Assembly (NCBI GenBank): GCA_029246415.1
Contig: JAQWNF010000014.1
Coordinates: 1 to 64,000 of the forward strand
Direction of reading: 5' to 3'
Origin: Glaciecola sp.
Lineage (GTDB): Bacteria > Pseudomonadota > Gammaproteobacteria > Enterobacterales > Alteromonadaceae
Length of the DNA: 64,000 bases
The notes below the pieces were generated by a model. It saw only the letters and a program-made list of their open reading frames with translations, was not told the DNA's origin and ran no database searches. Shown here piece by piece: positions 19,918 through 28,330 of this stretch. Position numbers and translations under genes: made by a program. Each line of letters opens with the position of its first letter. The first letter of the stretch is position 1.

Positions 19918-20670
19918 TTAACAACTCGCCATTAAAAAAGTGACAGACTCATCGACCGATGCACTGTCATTATCCTGTTGTGAAAATTTCATAAAACGAA
20001 CGGCATAGCGATATTTGTTACCACTAAGCGTAGGATAAAACTGAGTATTATTAGCTGTTTCGACTCGAATAAGTTCGACTTTGTTATCTGCAACGCCTTG
20101 ATAAAAACCATTGGGAACAGAAATTTCAGATAATTCGCTACGACCACGGATAAATTGCAGCGTGGTGCCTACGGCATCTTTTAATACTAATAAAGGTGCA
20201 AGCCATTGATTGAAGTTTACCTGTTTAGTGTCTTTGTCCAACGCTAACCAAAAATGTAATTTAGGTAAATCAAAACTACAAGTGGCCCCTGGTATAGAAA
20301 ATCGCTGACGGATAGCCGTTAAAAATCGGTCTGATTTTAGTTCTTGGCCAACTCGTTTAGAATCTATAAGTTTAGTGGTAATACTGTTGACGAGTTCCAC
20401 TTGACGCTCAATAAGTTCAACATCTATATTAGGATAGCCCATCCATGCCATTAAGACGTTTTTGTAACTTGCTAAATCGCGCAATAATTCTGTGCGTAAA
20501 TCAATGCGTTCGATCAATTCTAATAAGGTAAAATAATCACGGAAAAATTGGATTTCAGAATGCTGTTCGCAAATTTTTTCAGGTTGGCTTAATGCCGTAA
20601 AAAGGTGTTCAACGCGCAGGTAATTTCGCACTTTTTCATTGAGTGGAAATTCGTATACTACTGGCGTCAT
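19918..20670 (-). CDS. zapD: Cell division protein ZapD
   Basis: ZapD (YacF, DUF1342) bundles FtsZ filaments by binding the FtsZ C-terminal peptide. The 250 residues match the usual length (247 in E. coli). The family opening VYEFPLNEKVRNYLRVEHLF is clear, and the predicted layout is an alpha-helical domain followed by a beta domain. It lies between coaE and yacG, the standard order. It is one of two Zap genes expected in this window; zapA is not where it would be expected (see findings). Confidence 0.95.
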   Translation of the reverse strand: MTPVVYEFPLNEKVRNYLRVEHLFTALSQPEKICEQHSEIQFFRDYFTLLELIERIDLRTELLRDLASYKNVLMAWMGYPNIDVELIERQVELVNSITTKLIDSKRVGQELKSDRFLTAIRQRFSIPGATCSFDLPKLHFWLALDKDTKQVNFNQWLAPLLVLKDAVGTTLQFIRGRSELSEISVPNGFYQGVADNKVELIRVETANNTQFYPTLSGNKYRYAVRFMKFSQQDNDSASVDESVTFLMASC

Positions 20671-20714
20671 GTCTTACTCCTAATTGCGCAGTATGCAATA
20701 TTCTATAAAAACCG

Positions 20715-21347
20715 TTATTTTTCAAGATTAATTTTTGAATTTCCGACATTTTTTGCTAATTCTGTATAAAAAACATGTAATTTTCTTACTTGAGCTAAAC
20801 TATCGGCAATATTTCCTGAATTATCAATAATATCATGGGCTTTAGCGAGTCGGCTTGGACGATCAATTTGAGCGGCAATAATGGCATTAATGGTGTCAAT
20901 GTCGCTATTATCTCTACTGCTCACGCGAGCGATTTGTGTAGCTTCATTTATATCAACAACTAAGACTCGATCGCATAAAACATCAAGATTGTTTTCGAGC
21001 AATAAAGGCACAGATAAAATCGTATATTGGGTTTGCGAAGAGGCCAATTGACGTTCAATTTCGGTGCGAATTAACGGGTGTAACAATGCGTTTAGCCACT
21101 CTGTTAAAGTTGAGTCAGCAAATATTAATTTACGCAACTTAGCTCGGTTTACACTTCCTTCGGTAGTGAGTATTTCAGGTCCAAAGCGCTCGATGATAGC
21201 TTTTAATCCTTGGCTATTGGGTGCTACCACTTCACGAGCGATAATATCGGCATCAACAATAGTAATACCTAAACGGGCAAACTCATCACTGATGGTGCTT
21301 TTGCCACAGCCTATGCCACCGGTTAAGCCTATAATTACCCCACTCAT
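20715..21347 (-). CDS. coaE: Dephospho-CoA kinase
   Basis: CoaE phosphorylates the 3'-hydroxyl of dephospho-CoA, the last step of CoA synthesis. With the ATG at 21347-21345 the product is 210 residues (206 in E. coli) and opens with the Walker A loop IGLTGGIGCGKST. A longer in-frame reading to 21410 adds 21 residues before the P-loop and overlaps pilD, so it is rejected. The start overlaps the pilD stop by one base (TGATG), indicating coupled translation. Confidence 0.95.
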   Translation of the reverse strand: MSGVIIGLTGGIGCGKSTISDEFARLGITIVDADIIAREVVAPNSQGLKAIIERFGPEILTTEGSVNRAKLRKLIFADSTLTEWLNALLHPLIRTEIERQLASSQTQYTILSVPLLLENNLDVLCDRVLVVDINEATQIARVSSRDNSDIDTINAIIAAQIDRPSRLAKAHDIIDNSGNIADSLAQVRKLHVFYTELAKNVGNSKINLEK

Positions 21348-22306
21348 CAGCTCAAGGCCCAAGCTAGGTAAGTTGCTTGAATGACGTCGCCATAAAAAAT
21401 CGTTAACCATCCTGCGATCCCTAAAAACGGACCAAAGGGCATTGCTTTATGTGGAATGTCACCCGCTTTCAAGGTGTCATCTGCAGTTGTTTTTTTGGAT
21501 TTAACAGTGGTGGAGCGTTTACTGATAAAAGGAAGCAACAAGCCAAGTACCAAACCAACGACAGAAGAAAGTAAAATGATAATTAACAGATGTTGCCAGC
21601 CAACAAACGCACCTAAGGCCGCGAGCAATTTAAAGTCTCCATAGCCCATTCCTTCTTTACCAGTAAGTAATTTGAAGCCCCAGTATATCGACCATAAAAT
21701 ACCATAGCCAAAGATAACACCTAAAAGAGCATCTGGCAGTGCTACAAATACATTATTTAATGCCGCGATTAAACCTAACCAAAGCAGTCCAAGGGTTAAA
21801 TCGTCAGGTAACAACATATGATCTACATCAATCATGATCATGCTAATCAATAAGAAGCTAGCTAAGATCAATATTAAGGTTTGCAGCGTGACACCAAAAT
21901 GAATAGCAGTCCAGACGCCGATTAAACCTGTGGCTATTTCAACTAACGGATAGCGGATACTGATGTGTGTGTCGCATTGACTACATCGTCCACGTAAAAA
22001 TAGGTAGCTAATAATGGGGATGTTCTCCCAGGCGCGTATTTTATGTTGGCACTTAGGGCAAGTAGAGTCTGGTTTTATCAGGTTGAATCGACCTGTGGGT
22101 TGGTATTTTTTGATAAAAGATTTAGGTAACTCTGACCCATAATAATCCAATGTTTGTTGTTGCCAATCTCGCTGCATCATGACTGGAATGCGATAAATGA
22201 CAACATTTAAAAAGCTACCAATAAGTACACAAAAAATAAACACACACACATAAAATACCACGGGAAAACGTGTGAAAATATACATTATTACAGCTAGGTC
22301 AAACAT
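21347..22306 (-). CDS. pilD: Type IV prepilin peptidase / N-methyltransferase PilD
   Basis: PilD cleaves the leader of type IV prepilins and pseudopilins at the Gly-Phe bond and methylates the new N-terminus. From the ATG at 22306 it has 319 residues and about eight membrane helices. It contains the cytoplasmic four-cysteine zinc motif (CPKC and CSQC) and the two catalytic Asp regions, MIDVDHMLLPD and GMGYGDFKLLAALG. A reading from 22387 starts inside pilC and is less likely. It can process the PilA encoded at 23697-24110. Confidence 0.94.
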   Translation of the reverse strand: MFDLAVIMYIFTRFPVVFYVCVFIFCVLIGSFLNVVIYRIPVMMQRDWQQQTLDYYGSELPKSFIKKYQPTGRFNLIKPDSTCPKCQHKIRAWENIPIISYLFLRGRCSQCDTHISIRYPLVEIATGLIGVWTAIHFGVTLQTLILILASFLLISMIMIDVDHMLLPDDLTLGLLWLGLIAALNNVFVALPDALLGVIFGYGILWSIYWGFKLLTGKEGMGYGDFKLLAALGAFVGWQHLLIIILLSSVVGLVLGLLLPFISKRSTTVKSKKTTADDTLKAGDIPHKAMPFGPFLGIAGWLTIFYGDVIQATYLAWALS

Positions 22307-22343
22307 CTTTATTGTCCATGAAAAAAATCTATTTTGGAGTCTA

Positions 22344-23555
22344 TCACACAACATTCCCCATTTGGAAAATCGGTAAATACATCGCAATAATCAATCCACC
22401 AATTACTACGCCTAATACTGCCATTATCATCGGCTCTAATAAACTCGTTAAGCCATCCACCATATCATCGACCTCAGCTTCATAAATCGTAGCGATTTTA
22501 GAAAGCATTTCATCTACTGCGCCGGACTCTTCACCAATCGCAATCATCTGTACCACCATATCTGGAAATACATTGGTGGCACGCATTGCAACATACATTT
22601 GCATTCCTGAAGCGACCTCTTTTCTGACAAAACGGATTGCATCGCGGTACACCGCATTGCCCGATGCGTTTGCAGCAGAATCAAGTGCGCTAATTAAGGG
22701 GACACCGGCGGCAAATGTTGTGGCCAGCGTGCGAGTAAAGCGTGCAATTGCAGCTTTTTGTAAAATAGGCCCAATGATCGGGATCTTTAATTGTTGGGCA
22801 TCAACGCGATCACGCAACGCCAGAGATTGTTTGTGCGCTTTTACAAACAGCCAACCTGCACCAGCAATGCCGATTCCGATAAACACACCATAATGCTGAA
22901 TAAACTCTGACAAGTTTAAGACCATTTGCGTGAAAACCGGTAATTCTGCGCCAAAGCTACTAAATATCGCTTTAAATTGTGGTACCACAAATATTAATAA
23001 AATGAGTGTCACAATAAATGCTACCACGACGACTGCAATCGGGTAGAACATCGCTTTTTTAATTTTCGATTTGAGCGCTTCGGCTTTTTCTTTGTATACC
23101 GCGACTCGTTCAAAAATGGTTTCAAGGGCGCCAGATTGCTCACCAGTGTCGACTAAGTCACAATATAATTCATCAAATTGATCAGGATGCTTGCGCAACG
23201 AGTGGGATACTGGATTACCTGCGCGTACTTCATTGGCGATATCACCTAATATTGTTCTGGCTGATTGTTTAGCATGACCGGTAGCTATCATGTCAATAGT
23301 TTGCAAAACACTGACACCAGCACCTAGCATAGTTGCAATCTGGCGAGTAATAATAGCAATGTCTGCTGCGGTGACTTTATCCTTTTTTCGGCCCAACAGT
23401 GACACTTGGCGTTTTTTTACTTTTTGTGCTGACACACCCTGACGGCGTAATAAATGTTTCGCCTCGGTTAGTGATTTTGCCGAGAGCTCACCTTTAACCG
23501 ATTGACCTTTACGATTAGCGCCTTGCCACTTATAAACACTCATTGAATCTGCCAT
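22344..23555 (-). CDS. pilC: Type IV pilus inner-membrane platform protein PilC
   Basis: PilC is the polytopic platform on which the PilB and PilT motors act. The 403 residues contain two GspF-type repeats (about 68-190 and 270-392) and three membrane helices. Typical segments are LGAGVSVLQTIDMI, AAGVPLISALDSAA, and AIGEESGAVDEML with its repeat counterpart DTGEQSGALETIF. The motor gene pilB that usually precedes it is absent: 141 bases with a terminator separate it from pilA. Confidence 0.95.
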   Translation of the reverse strand: MADSMSVYKWQGANRKGQSVKGELSAKSLTEAKHLLRRQGVSAQKVKKRQVSLLGRKKDKVTAADIAIITRQIATMLGAGVSVLQTIDMIATGHAKQSARTILGDIANEVRAGNPVSHSLRKHPDQFDELYCDLVDTGEQSGALETIFERVAVYKEKAEALKSKIKKAMFYPIAVVVVAFIVTLILLIFVVPQFKAIFSSFGAELPVFTQMVLNLSEFIQHYGVFIGIGIAGAGWLFVKAHKQSLALRDRVDAQQLKIPIIGPILQKAAIARFTRTLATTFAAGVPLISALDSAANASGNAVYRDAIRFVRKEVASGMQMYVAMRATNVFPDMVVQMIAIGEESGAVDEMLSKIATIYEAEVDDMVDGLTSLLEPMIMAVLGVVIGGLIIAMYLPIFQMGNVV

Positions 23556-23646
23556 TGAAGCTCGCCTCCAGTAACACCATGATAATTAGGGGGTTACATT
23601 GAATTAGGTTACTCTGCTGAAAATCAGTTGAGATAAACTGCATCGG

Positions 23647-23670
23647 AAAAAAAGCCCAGATGACTGGGCT
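23647..23670 (-). terminator. Intrinsic terminator after pilA
   Basis: Read on the minus strand, AGCCCAG and CTGGGCT form a 7-bp stem with a 4-base loop, followed by seven T residues. It lies 27 bases after the pilA stop and makes pilA a separate transcript from pilC-pilD. Confidence 0.85.
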
Positions 23671-23696
23671 ATTTTCAATACATTAGATTTGATGAT

Positions 23697-24110
23697 TTAA
23701 CATAAAGTTGCAGGGACACATGCCGCAGCCCAAGTCACTTTACCTGATGCTACCGTTGGCGTTAATGTAAATGTACCTGTACCAGTAATTGAGCTATCGG
23801 TTGCTTTTGTTGTAACAATAACGCCATCAGTCGTACCTAAACCAACAATACCTGCTGCAGCCGTAATATCTGCAGGGATACCCGCTGCGCCACCATCACA
23901 CGTTGTTAATGCACCTGTGACTTGGGCACAGACTTCAACGGCTGATTTGGCTGCGGCTGAGGCGTTGGTGATTTCAGTGAATTTCGCTTTTTGGGTATAG
24001 TTTTGATAAGCCGGTAAAGCGATAGCTGCCAAAATACCGATAATGGCGACAACGATCATTAATTCAATTAAAGTAAAACCTTGGTTGTTACGAGTAGTAA
24101 ACGTTTTCAT
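23697..24110 (-). CDS. pilA: Type IV pilin (PilA)
   Basis: This is the major subunit of a type IVa pilus. From the ATG at 24110 it has 137 residues, with a short basic leader cleaved after Gly in [20 protein letters not shown]; Glu5 of the mature protein is present. A small globular domain follows with two cysteines in the middle and a C-terminal Cys pair region (AACVPATLC) that can form the D-loop disulfide. GGAG lies 7 bases before the ATG; an earlier in-frame ATG at 24134 lacks this. Upstream a minus-strand TATAAT (24241-24236) may be its -10. Confidence 0.94.
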   Translation of the reverse strand: MKTFTTRNNQGFTLIELMIVVAIIGILAAIALPAYQNYTQKAKFTEITNASAAAKSAVEVCAQVTGALTTCDGGAAGIPADITAAAGIVGLGTTDGVIVTTKATDSSITGTGTFTLTPTVASGKVTWAAACVPATLC

Positions 24111-24241
24111 ATTATTTCTCCGCGATATACGCATATTTAAATTAACACTAGTTAGGTTAAATCCGTTTAGGTGATGCTGTATTCATTACTTGATGCTAAG
24201 TATATGGAGAAAAGAGGGTTTGCGAAGTATGCAGGATTATA

Positions 24242-24275
24242 CCTATGTCTAGTGGTTCGCACCCTTTGACATAGG
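24242..24275. repeat. Inverted repeat between nadC and pilA
   Basis: CCTATGTC (24242-24249) and GACATAGG (24268-24275) are perfect inverted arms around an 18-base spacer. They lie just after the nadC stop and directly upstream of the minus-strand TATAAT (24241-24236) expected for pilA. This could be an operator at the pilA promoter or a weak nadC end structure; no T run follows. Confidence 0.5.
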
Positions 24276-24284
24276 CATATGATT

Positions 24285-25226
24285 TTAATCAATTATTCTT
24301 AATGATAAATCGATAGCGTGAATATTTTTAGTTAATGCACCACTTGAAATAAAGTCCACCCCTGTATCTTTTAACTCTGCAATTCTTGCATCAGTAATGT
24401 TTCCAGACACTTCAAGTTTACTTTTTCCTGCGTTAATGGCTACTGCCTGATGGATCTGTTTTGTTGAAAAATTATCAAGCATAATGACGTCTGCACCCGC
24501 AGAGATAGCTTGTTCTAATTCCTCCAAACTTTCGACTTCAACCTCAATTAAGGTATTTGCTGAGATAACTTTAGCTTGTGCGACAGCATTAGCGATCCCG
24601 CCACAAGCAAAGATATGATTTTCTTTAATTAGAAAAGCGTCGTATAAGCCGATGCGATGGTTTTGACCGCGACCACATTGCACTGCGTATTTTTGCGCAA
24701 AGCGTAAATTAGGTAAGGTTTTGCGGGTATCCAATAAGGTAATGCCCGAACCTTCAAGCATTCTGACATAAGATTTAGTCACGGTTGCAGTGGCGCTGAG
24801 GGTTTGTAGAAAATTTAATGCCACTCGTTCTGCCGTTAATATTGCACGAGCGTTGCCTGTAATGCTTACCAACAAGGTGTCGGGCGATATAGTACTGCCA
24901 TCTTTGACTTGCCATTCTAGATGTAAGCTAGGATCACATGCTTTAAATGCATATTCAGCCCATGCAATGCCGCTGATCACGGCATCATCACGACAAATAA
25001 TATGTGCAGTAACATGGGTGTCAGCAGGAATGAGTTGTGCGGTAATGTCATTCGCGGCAATGTGACTGATGGCACCAGTATGTTGATGGGTCAAGACTCC
25101 GAGATCTTCAGCTAACGCGTGCTCGACATCTTGTTGCACAATACTCATTGATATGAGGGTGTCGCTAGCCAAATGTTGTGGGTACTGGCTATTAGCTAAC
25201 GGCGAAGAGGGATCAATATTGCTCAT
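24285..25226 (-). CDS. nadC: Nicotinate-nucleotide pyrophosphorylase (carboxylating)
   Basis: NadC makes nicotinate mononucleotide from quinolinate and PRPP in de novo NAD synthesis. The 313 residues are slightly longer than in E. coli (297) because of an N-terminal extension; an internal ATG near residue 27 is an alternative start. Family segments include AERVALNFLQTLSATAT, the phosphoribosyl-site stretch LDTRKTLPNLR, GLYDAFLIKENH and the C-terminal ISSGALTKNI. It overlaps the upstream protease gene by 4 bases. The nadC-ampD-ampE neighbourhood is as in E. coli, although nadC and ampD are divergent here. Confidence 0.96.
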   Translation of the reverse strand: MSNIDPSSPLANSQYPQHLASDTLISMSIVQQDVEHALAEDLGVLTHQHTGAISHIAANDITAQLIPADTHVTAHIICRDDAVISGIAWAEYAFKACDPSLHLEWQVKDGSTISPDTLLVSITGNARAILTAERVALNFLQTLSATATVTKSYVRMLEGSGITLLDTRKTLPNLRFAQKYAVQCGRGQNHRIGLYDAFLIKENHIFACGGIANAVAQAKVISANTLIEVEVESLEELEQAISAGADVIMLDNFSTKQIHQAVAINAGKSKLEVSGNITDARIAELKDTGVDFISSGALTKNIHAIDLSLRIID

Positions 25227-25759
25227 AGGGTAGGGACTTTTATAGTTAGTTGATTGTTTTGTTGACGTAATTCTAAATCTTTTAGGACATTCATGCCTAA
25301 TAAAATTTTATCCGATTGCATTCCTGGATTAATGTTAGCGCGAATGTTTTGTAGTTCAATGGGACCTAAAGTTAATGAATCTAATAACGTATCAGTGACA
25401 AAAACAGAGCCATTGGCAGTTTGTACTGGGTATTGTTGGCCAATCGGCAAATTTAGATTTTGGGCTACTTGCGCTGGGATCGAGACACTTGTCGCACCTG
25501 TGTCTAATAAGAATGTGACCGGAACACGATTAATCTGGCCCGATAATACATAATGACCTTGTCGGTTTTGCTCCAAGGTAATACTCGTACCGGCACGTGT
25601 GGTTGCATAATTAATATGCTGATTAGGGTTATATTGATTTTCTAAAACCCCATCAAAAACAATTACTAATAATCCAATGACGCTGATCCATGCTGCAATA
25701 ACCATCCATTTACCATAAGGGTGAGCTTGGCTGTTATTGGGGGGTGTTGCCATTTGCAT
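25223..25759 (-). CDS. Membrane-anchored retropepsin-like aspartic protease
   Basis: The 178-residue protein has one N-terminal transmembrane helix (about 19-40) and a periplasmic domain with the aspartic protease motif LLDTGATSVSIP (about 99-110). It resembles the clan AA single-domain aspartic proteases of proteobacteria (TIGR02281 type), which act as dimers; the substrate is unknown. The 3' end overlaps nadC by 4 bases, so the two are co-transcribed. The ATG codons at residues 1 and 3 are both possible starts. Confidence 0.8.
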   Translation of the reverse strand: MQMATPPNNSQAHPYGKWMVIAAWISVIGLLVIVFDGVLENQYNPNQHINYATTRAGTSITLEQNRQGHYVLSGQINRVPVTFLLDTGATSVSIPAQVAQNLNLPIGQQYPVQTANGSVFVTDTLLDSLTLGPIELQNIRANINPGMQSDKILLGMNVLKDLELRQQNNQLTIKVPTL

Positions 25760-25831
25760 ATCCTTGATTTATTGTATCTTTATCGACAAGAATTATTCTC
25801 TATACCATTCACTATATCATAGGTTACTGTT

Positions 25832-26437
25832 TTGGCTATTTTCTATCCCCAAGCGCAGCTTCATCCGTGTGAACATTTTAATCCACGTCCAGAAGGAAAT
25901 GCTGGAGAGGTATCGTTATTAGTCATTCACAATATCTCGTTACCGGCAGGGTATTTTGGTGGTAATTACATCAGTCAGTTATTTGCTGGCACATTAGCGA
26001 GTACTGCGCACCCGTCTTTTACTGAATTAGAAGGCTTAACGGTGTCTGCCCATGCGTGTATTCGTCGCGATGGCAGCGTGATCCAATATGTCGATTTTAT
26101 GCAGCGAGCTTGGCATGCTGGGGTTTCGTCATTTCAAGGGCGCAGTAGTTGCAATGATTATAGCATTGGGATTGAGTTAGAAGGCACGGATACTTTGCCA
26201 TACACCTGTGCACAATATATTGCTCTAGCTGACCTAAGTAATTATATTATCGCGCAATTTCCAAAGATTACAATTGGTCGCATTGTCGGGCATAATGATA
26301 TTGCTCCGGGTAGAAAAACTGATCCTGGGGTCTCATTTGATTGGTCTCGTTTTCGTCAATCACTTGAGTTTATGAATACCAAAACTAATACCAACACTGA
26401 TACCAATCAGGACAATAATAAAGGACTCAGCGCATGA
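25832..26437 (+). CDS. ampD: 1,6-anhydro-N-acetylmuramyl-L-alanine amidase AmpD
   Basis: AmpD is the cytoplasmic zinc amidase that removes stem peptides from anhydro-muropeptides during cell-wall recycling, and so controls AmpC induction in species that have it. The 201 residues closely follow E. coli AmpD: LVIHNISLPAGYFGG with the first zinc His, VSAHACIRRDG, RAWHAGVSSF, SIGIELEGTDT, and GHNDIAPGRKTDPG with the remaining His and Asp ligands. The start is a TTG (25832) 8 bases after AGG; no suitable ATG exists. The C-terminal tail is Thr/Asn/Asp-rich and low in complexity. It overlaps ampE by 4 bases. Confidence 0.95.
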   Translation: MAIFYPQAQLHPCEHFNPRPEGNAGEVSLLVIHNISLPAGYFGGNYISQLFAGTLASTAHPSFTELEGLTVSAHACIRRDGSVIQYVDFMQRAWHAGVSSFQGRSSCNDYSIGIELEGTDTLPYTCAQYIALADLSNYIIAQFPKITIGRIVGHNDIAPGRKTDPGVSFDWSRFRQSLEFMNTKTNTNTDTNQDNNKGLSA

Positions 26438-27258
26438 CATTAATATATCTCTTATTAGCTTTACTTGCCGAAAGGTTGATCAGTAAACCTGATAATTGTC
26501 ATGGCAATTTTTATATTGATAAATATATTAGTTGGTTGGAACGTAAACAGTATTTAAACACAGCAACCACCGCCTCGGTTATGTGGATGTTATGGCTATT
26601 ACCTGGTGCCTTATTTGCTATGGCATTGATGATGCTTAACAGCGGACTAATTGATTTTGTCGCCACACTCTTTGTGTTATTTATGGCTGTGGGTTGTCCT
26701 GAATTACGCAATACGTATAAGTGTTATTTACAAGCGGCTAATCGGGGCGATATTCAAGCGTGTGATATGTACACTCAGCAGCTAGGTTTGGCTAGTTATG
26801 AACCGCGTTCATTTGGCCAGCATCTTATTTGGCTCAACTATCAACGTTACGCCGCGCCAATGATCATGTTTGTGGTATTGGGTGTGTTTGGGGTCATTGC
26901 CTATGGTTGTTTGAGGGCATTGCATGGTTATAGCCAAGCCAATAATTTACAGGCACAACCAGCATTAGCAAAAGTTTTGCATGTGATTGATTGGGTGCCT
27001 ATACGCATTACCGCATTCGGTTTTTTATTGGTGGGGCATTTTTCACGTGCCTTACCCAAATGGATCAGCTTGTTATTTGATACCAACAAGCATGCCAAAT
27101 TAGTTTTAGCAGAGGTTGCGACGGCAGCCGAAGATGTTACTTGTGCCGATGATGATATTACAACAGAGCCTACAACGTTAGTTCAGCTGGCTAAAAGAAA
27201 TGTATTATTTATACTCTCAGTTGTTGCTGTTTTAACCTTATCAGGGTTGCTGCCTTAA
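26434..27258 (+). CDS. ampE: Inner-membrane protein AmpE
   Basis: AmpE is a polytopic membrane protein, named as a regulator of beta-lactamase signalling and related to the CobD/CbiB family; its precise function is uncertain. The 274 residues open with TLIYLLLALLAERLI and have about four membrane segments, including one at the extreme C-terminus. Length is close to E. coli AmpE (284). It overlaps ampD by 4 bases. The 273-base gap that follows contains the pdhR promoter region and PdhR box. Confidence 0.88.
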   Translation: MTLIYLLLALLAERLISKPDNCHGNFYIDKYISWLERKQYLNTATTASVMWMLWLLPGALFAMALMMLNSGLIDFVATLFVLFMAVGCPELRNTYKCYLQAANRGDIQACDMYTQQLGLASYEPRSFGQHLIWLNYQRYAAPMIMFVVLGVFGVIAYGCLRALHGYSQANNLQAQPALAKVLHVIDWVPIRITAFGFLLVGHFSRALPKWISLLFDTNKHAKLVLAEVATAAEDVTCADDDITTEPTTLVQLAKRNVLFILSVVAVLTLSGLLP

Positions 27259-27442
27259 TTACCCAGTCTATTTGGTCTTTTTTGTTTACGCCCTTGATGC
27301 CTTGTCAGGGCTTACTTCGCACCATTTAATTTACATTTTTTCTATATTCAACATAAATAAAAACAATAACACCGCTCAAAAAACCAACAATTGGCTTGTT
27401 CTTACAATTCATATCAGATAGACTTGATAAAATTTTTTGGTA

Positions 27443-27459
27443 AATTGGTATTACCAATA
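27443..27459. promoter_or_regulatory. PdhR operator
   Basis: ATTGGT (27444-27449), ATT and ACCAAT (27453-27458) form a perfect palindrome that matches the established PdhR site ATTGGTNNNACCAAT. It lies about 75 bases before pdhR and would mediate pyruvate-responsive autoregulation of pdhR and, by read-through, of aceE-aceF-lpd. Confidence 0.88.
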
Positions 27460-27531
27460 TTAGAATAACGTTAATTTCTGTTAACATTTGTTTTCGTAAT
27501 TTTTCAAAATAATAGTGTAAAAAAGAAGAGT

Positions 27532-28290
27532 ATGTCAGGGATAAAACCACAAAAATTATCTGATGTGATAACTGAGCGACTAGAAGCTAAAATTTTAGAC
27601 GGTACGTTTGTCGCGGGTGAAAAGCTACCTGCTGAGCGTGTCTTGTCCTTAGAATTTAATGTCTCTCGCCCTTCTTTACGTGAAGCAATACAGAATTTAC
27701 AAGCTAAAGGGTTAGTTGAGCGCAAGCAGGGCGGCGGTACATATGTCAGCCTACGTATCAATTCCAATATGACGGAACCTTTGTTAGCACTCATTGCAGA
27801 GCGACCAGAAACCCAATTTGATTTACTTGAATTTCGCCATGCACTTGAAGGTATGGCGGCATTTTATTCCGCATTACGTGGACAGCCTGAAGACTATCAG
27901 CATTTACAAGCCGCATTAGCGGGTTTGGATGAGATAGAGCCGACGGCAGATAAAGAGAAAGAAGCCAATGTATTAGGTGAGTTTTATCTCATCATGGCTA
28001 AAGCATCACATAACATGGTGTTACAACATGTTATGCGCAGTATGAAAACCATGCTGATTGACAACATCCAACGCAATTTACAAATGTTGGCAGTCAATCC
28101 TGAAGCATGTAGCGAAATAGCTCAACAACGCGTTAGTATTGTGGCTGCCATCGTGCAACAAAACCCACAAAAAGCAAGACAAGCAAGCAATGCGCATCTT
28201 GCCTTTATTGAAGAAACGTTGTTGAACATTAATCAACGTGATTCTCGGATCCAACGAGTGTTACGGCGTATTGAAACCAATCCAAGTTAA
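27532..28290 (+). CDS. pdhR: Pyruvate dehydrogenase complex repressor PdhR
   Basis: PdhR is a GntR/FadR-family repressor released by pyruvate. The 252 residues have an N-terminal winged helix (about 8-72, with SRPSLREAIQNLQAKGLVER as the recognition region) and a C-terminal FCD ligand-binding domain. A perfect PdhR box lies upstream and the target genes follow 40 bases downstream of the stop, as in E. coli. Confidence 0.94.
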   Translation: MSGIKPQKLSDVITERLEAKILDGTFVAGEKLPAERVLSLEFNVSRPSLREAIQNLQAKGLVERKQGGGTYVSLRINSNMTEPLLALIAERPETQFDLLEFRHALEGMAAFYSALRGQPEDYQHLQAALAGLDEIEPTADKEKEANVLGEFYLIMAKASHNMVLQHVMRSMKTMLIDNIQRNLQMLAVNPEACSEIAQQRVSIVAAIVQQNPQKARQASNAHLAFIEETLLNINQRDSRIQRVLRRIETNPS

Positions 28291-28330
28291 GCAATTATTG
28301 CAACTTGGGCATAGTATAAAAGGAAACCAC

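Noticed and set aside
21348-21410. N-terminal extension of coaE
   Set aside because: It overlaps pilD and precedes the P-loop that normally opens the protein.
22307-22387. N-terminal extension of pilD
   Set aside because: It starts inside pilC; the residues are not prepilin-peptidase-like.
24111-24284. Sigma-54 promoter for pilA
   Set aside because: No GG-N10-GC pair in either half of the upstream region; only a TATAAT is seen.
27290-27315. Possible terminator after ampE (GCCCT/AGGGC)
   Set aside because: Only a 5-bp stem, and no T run follows.
28238-28330. N-terminal extension of aceE
   Set aside because: It runs through the end of pdhR; the start at 28331 has AAGGAAA and matches the family N-terminus.
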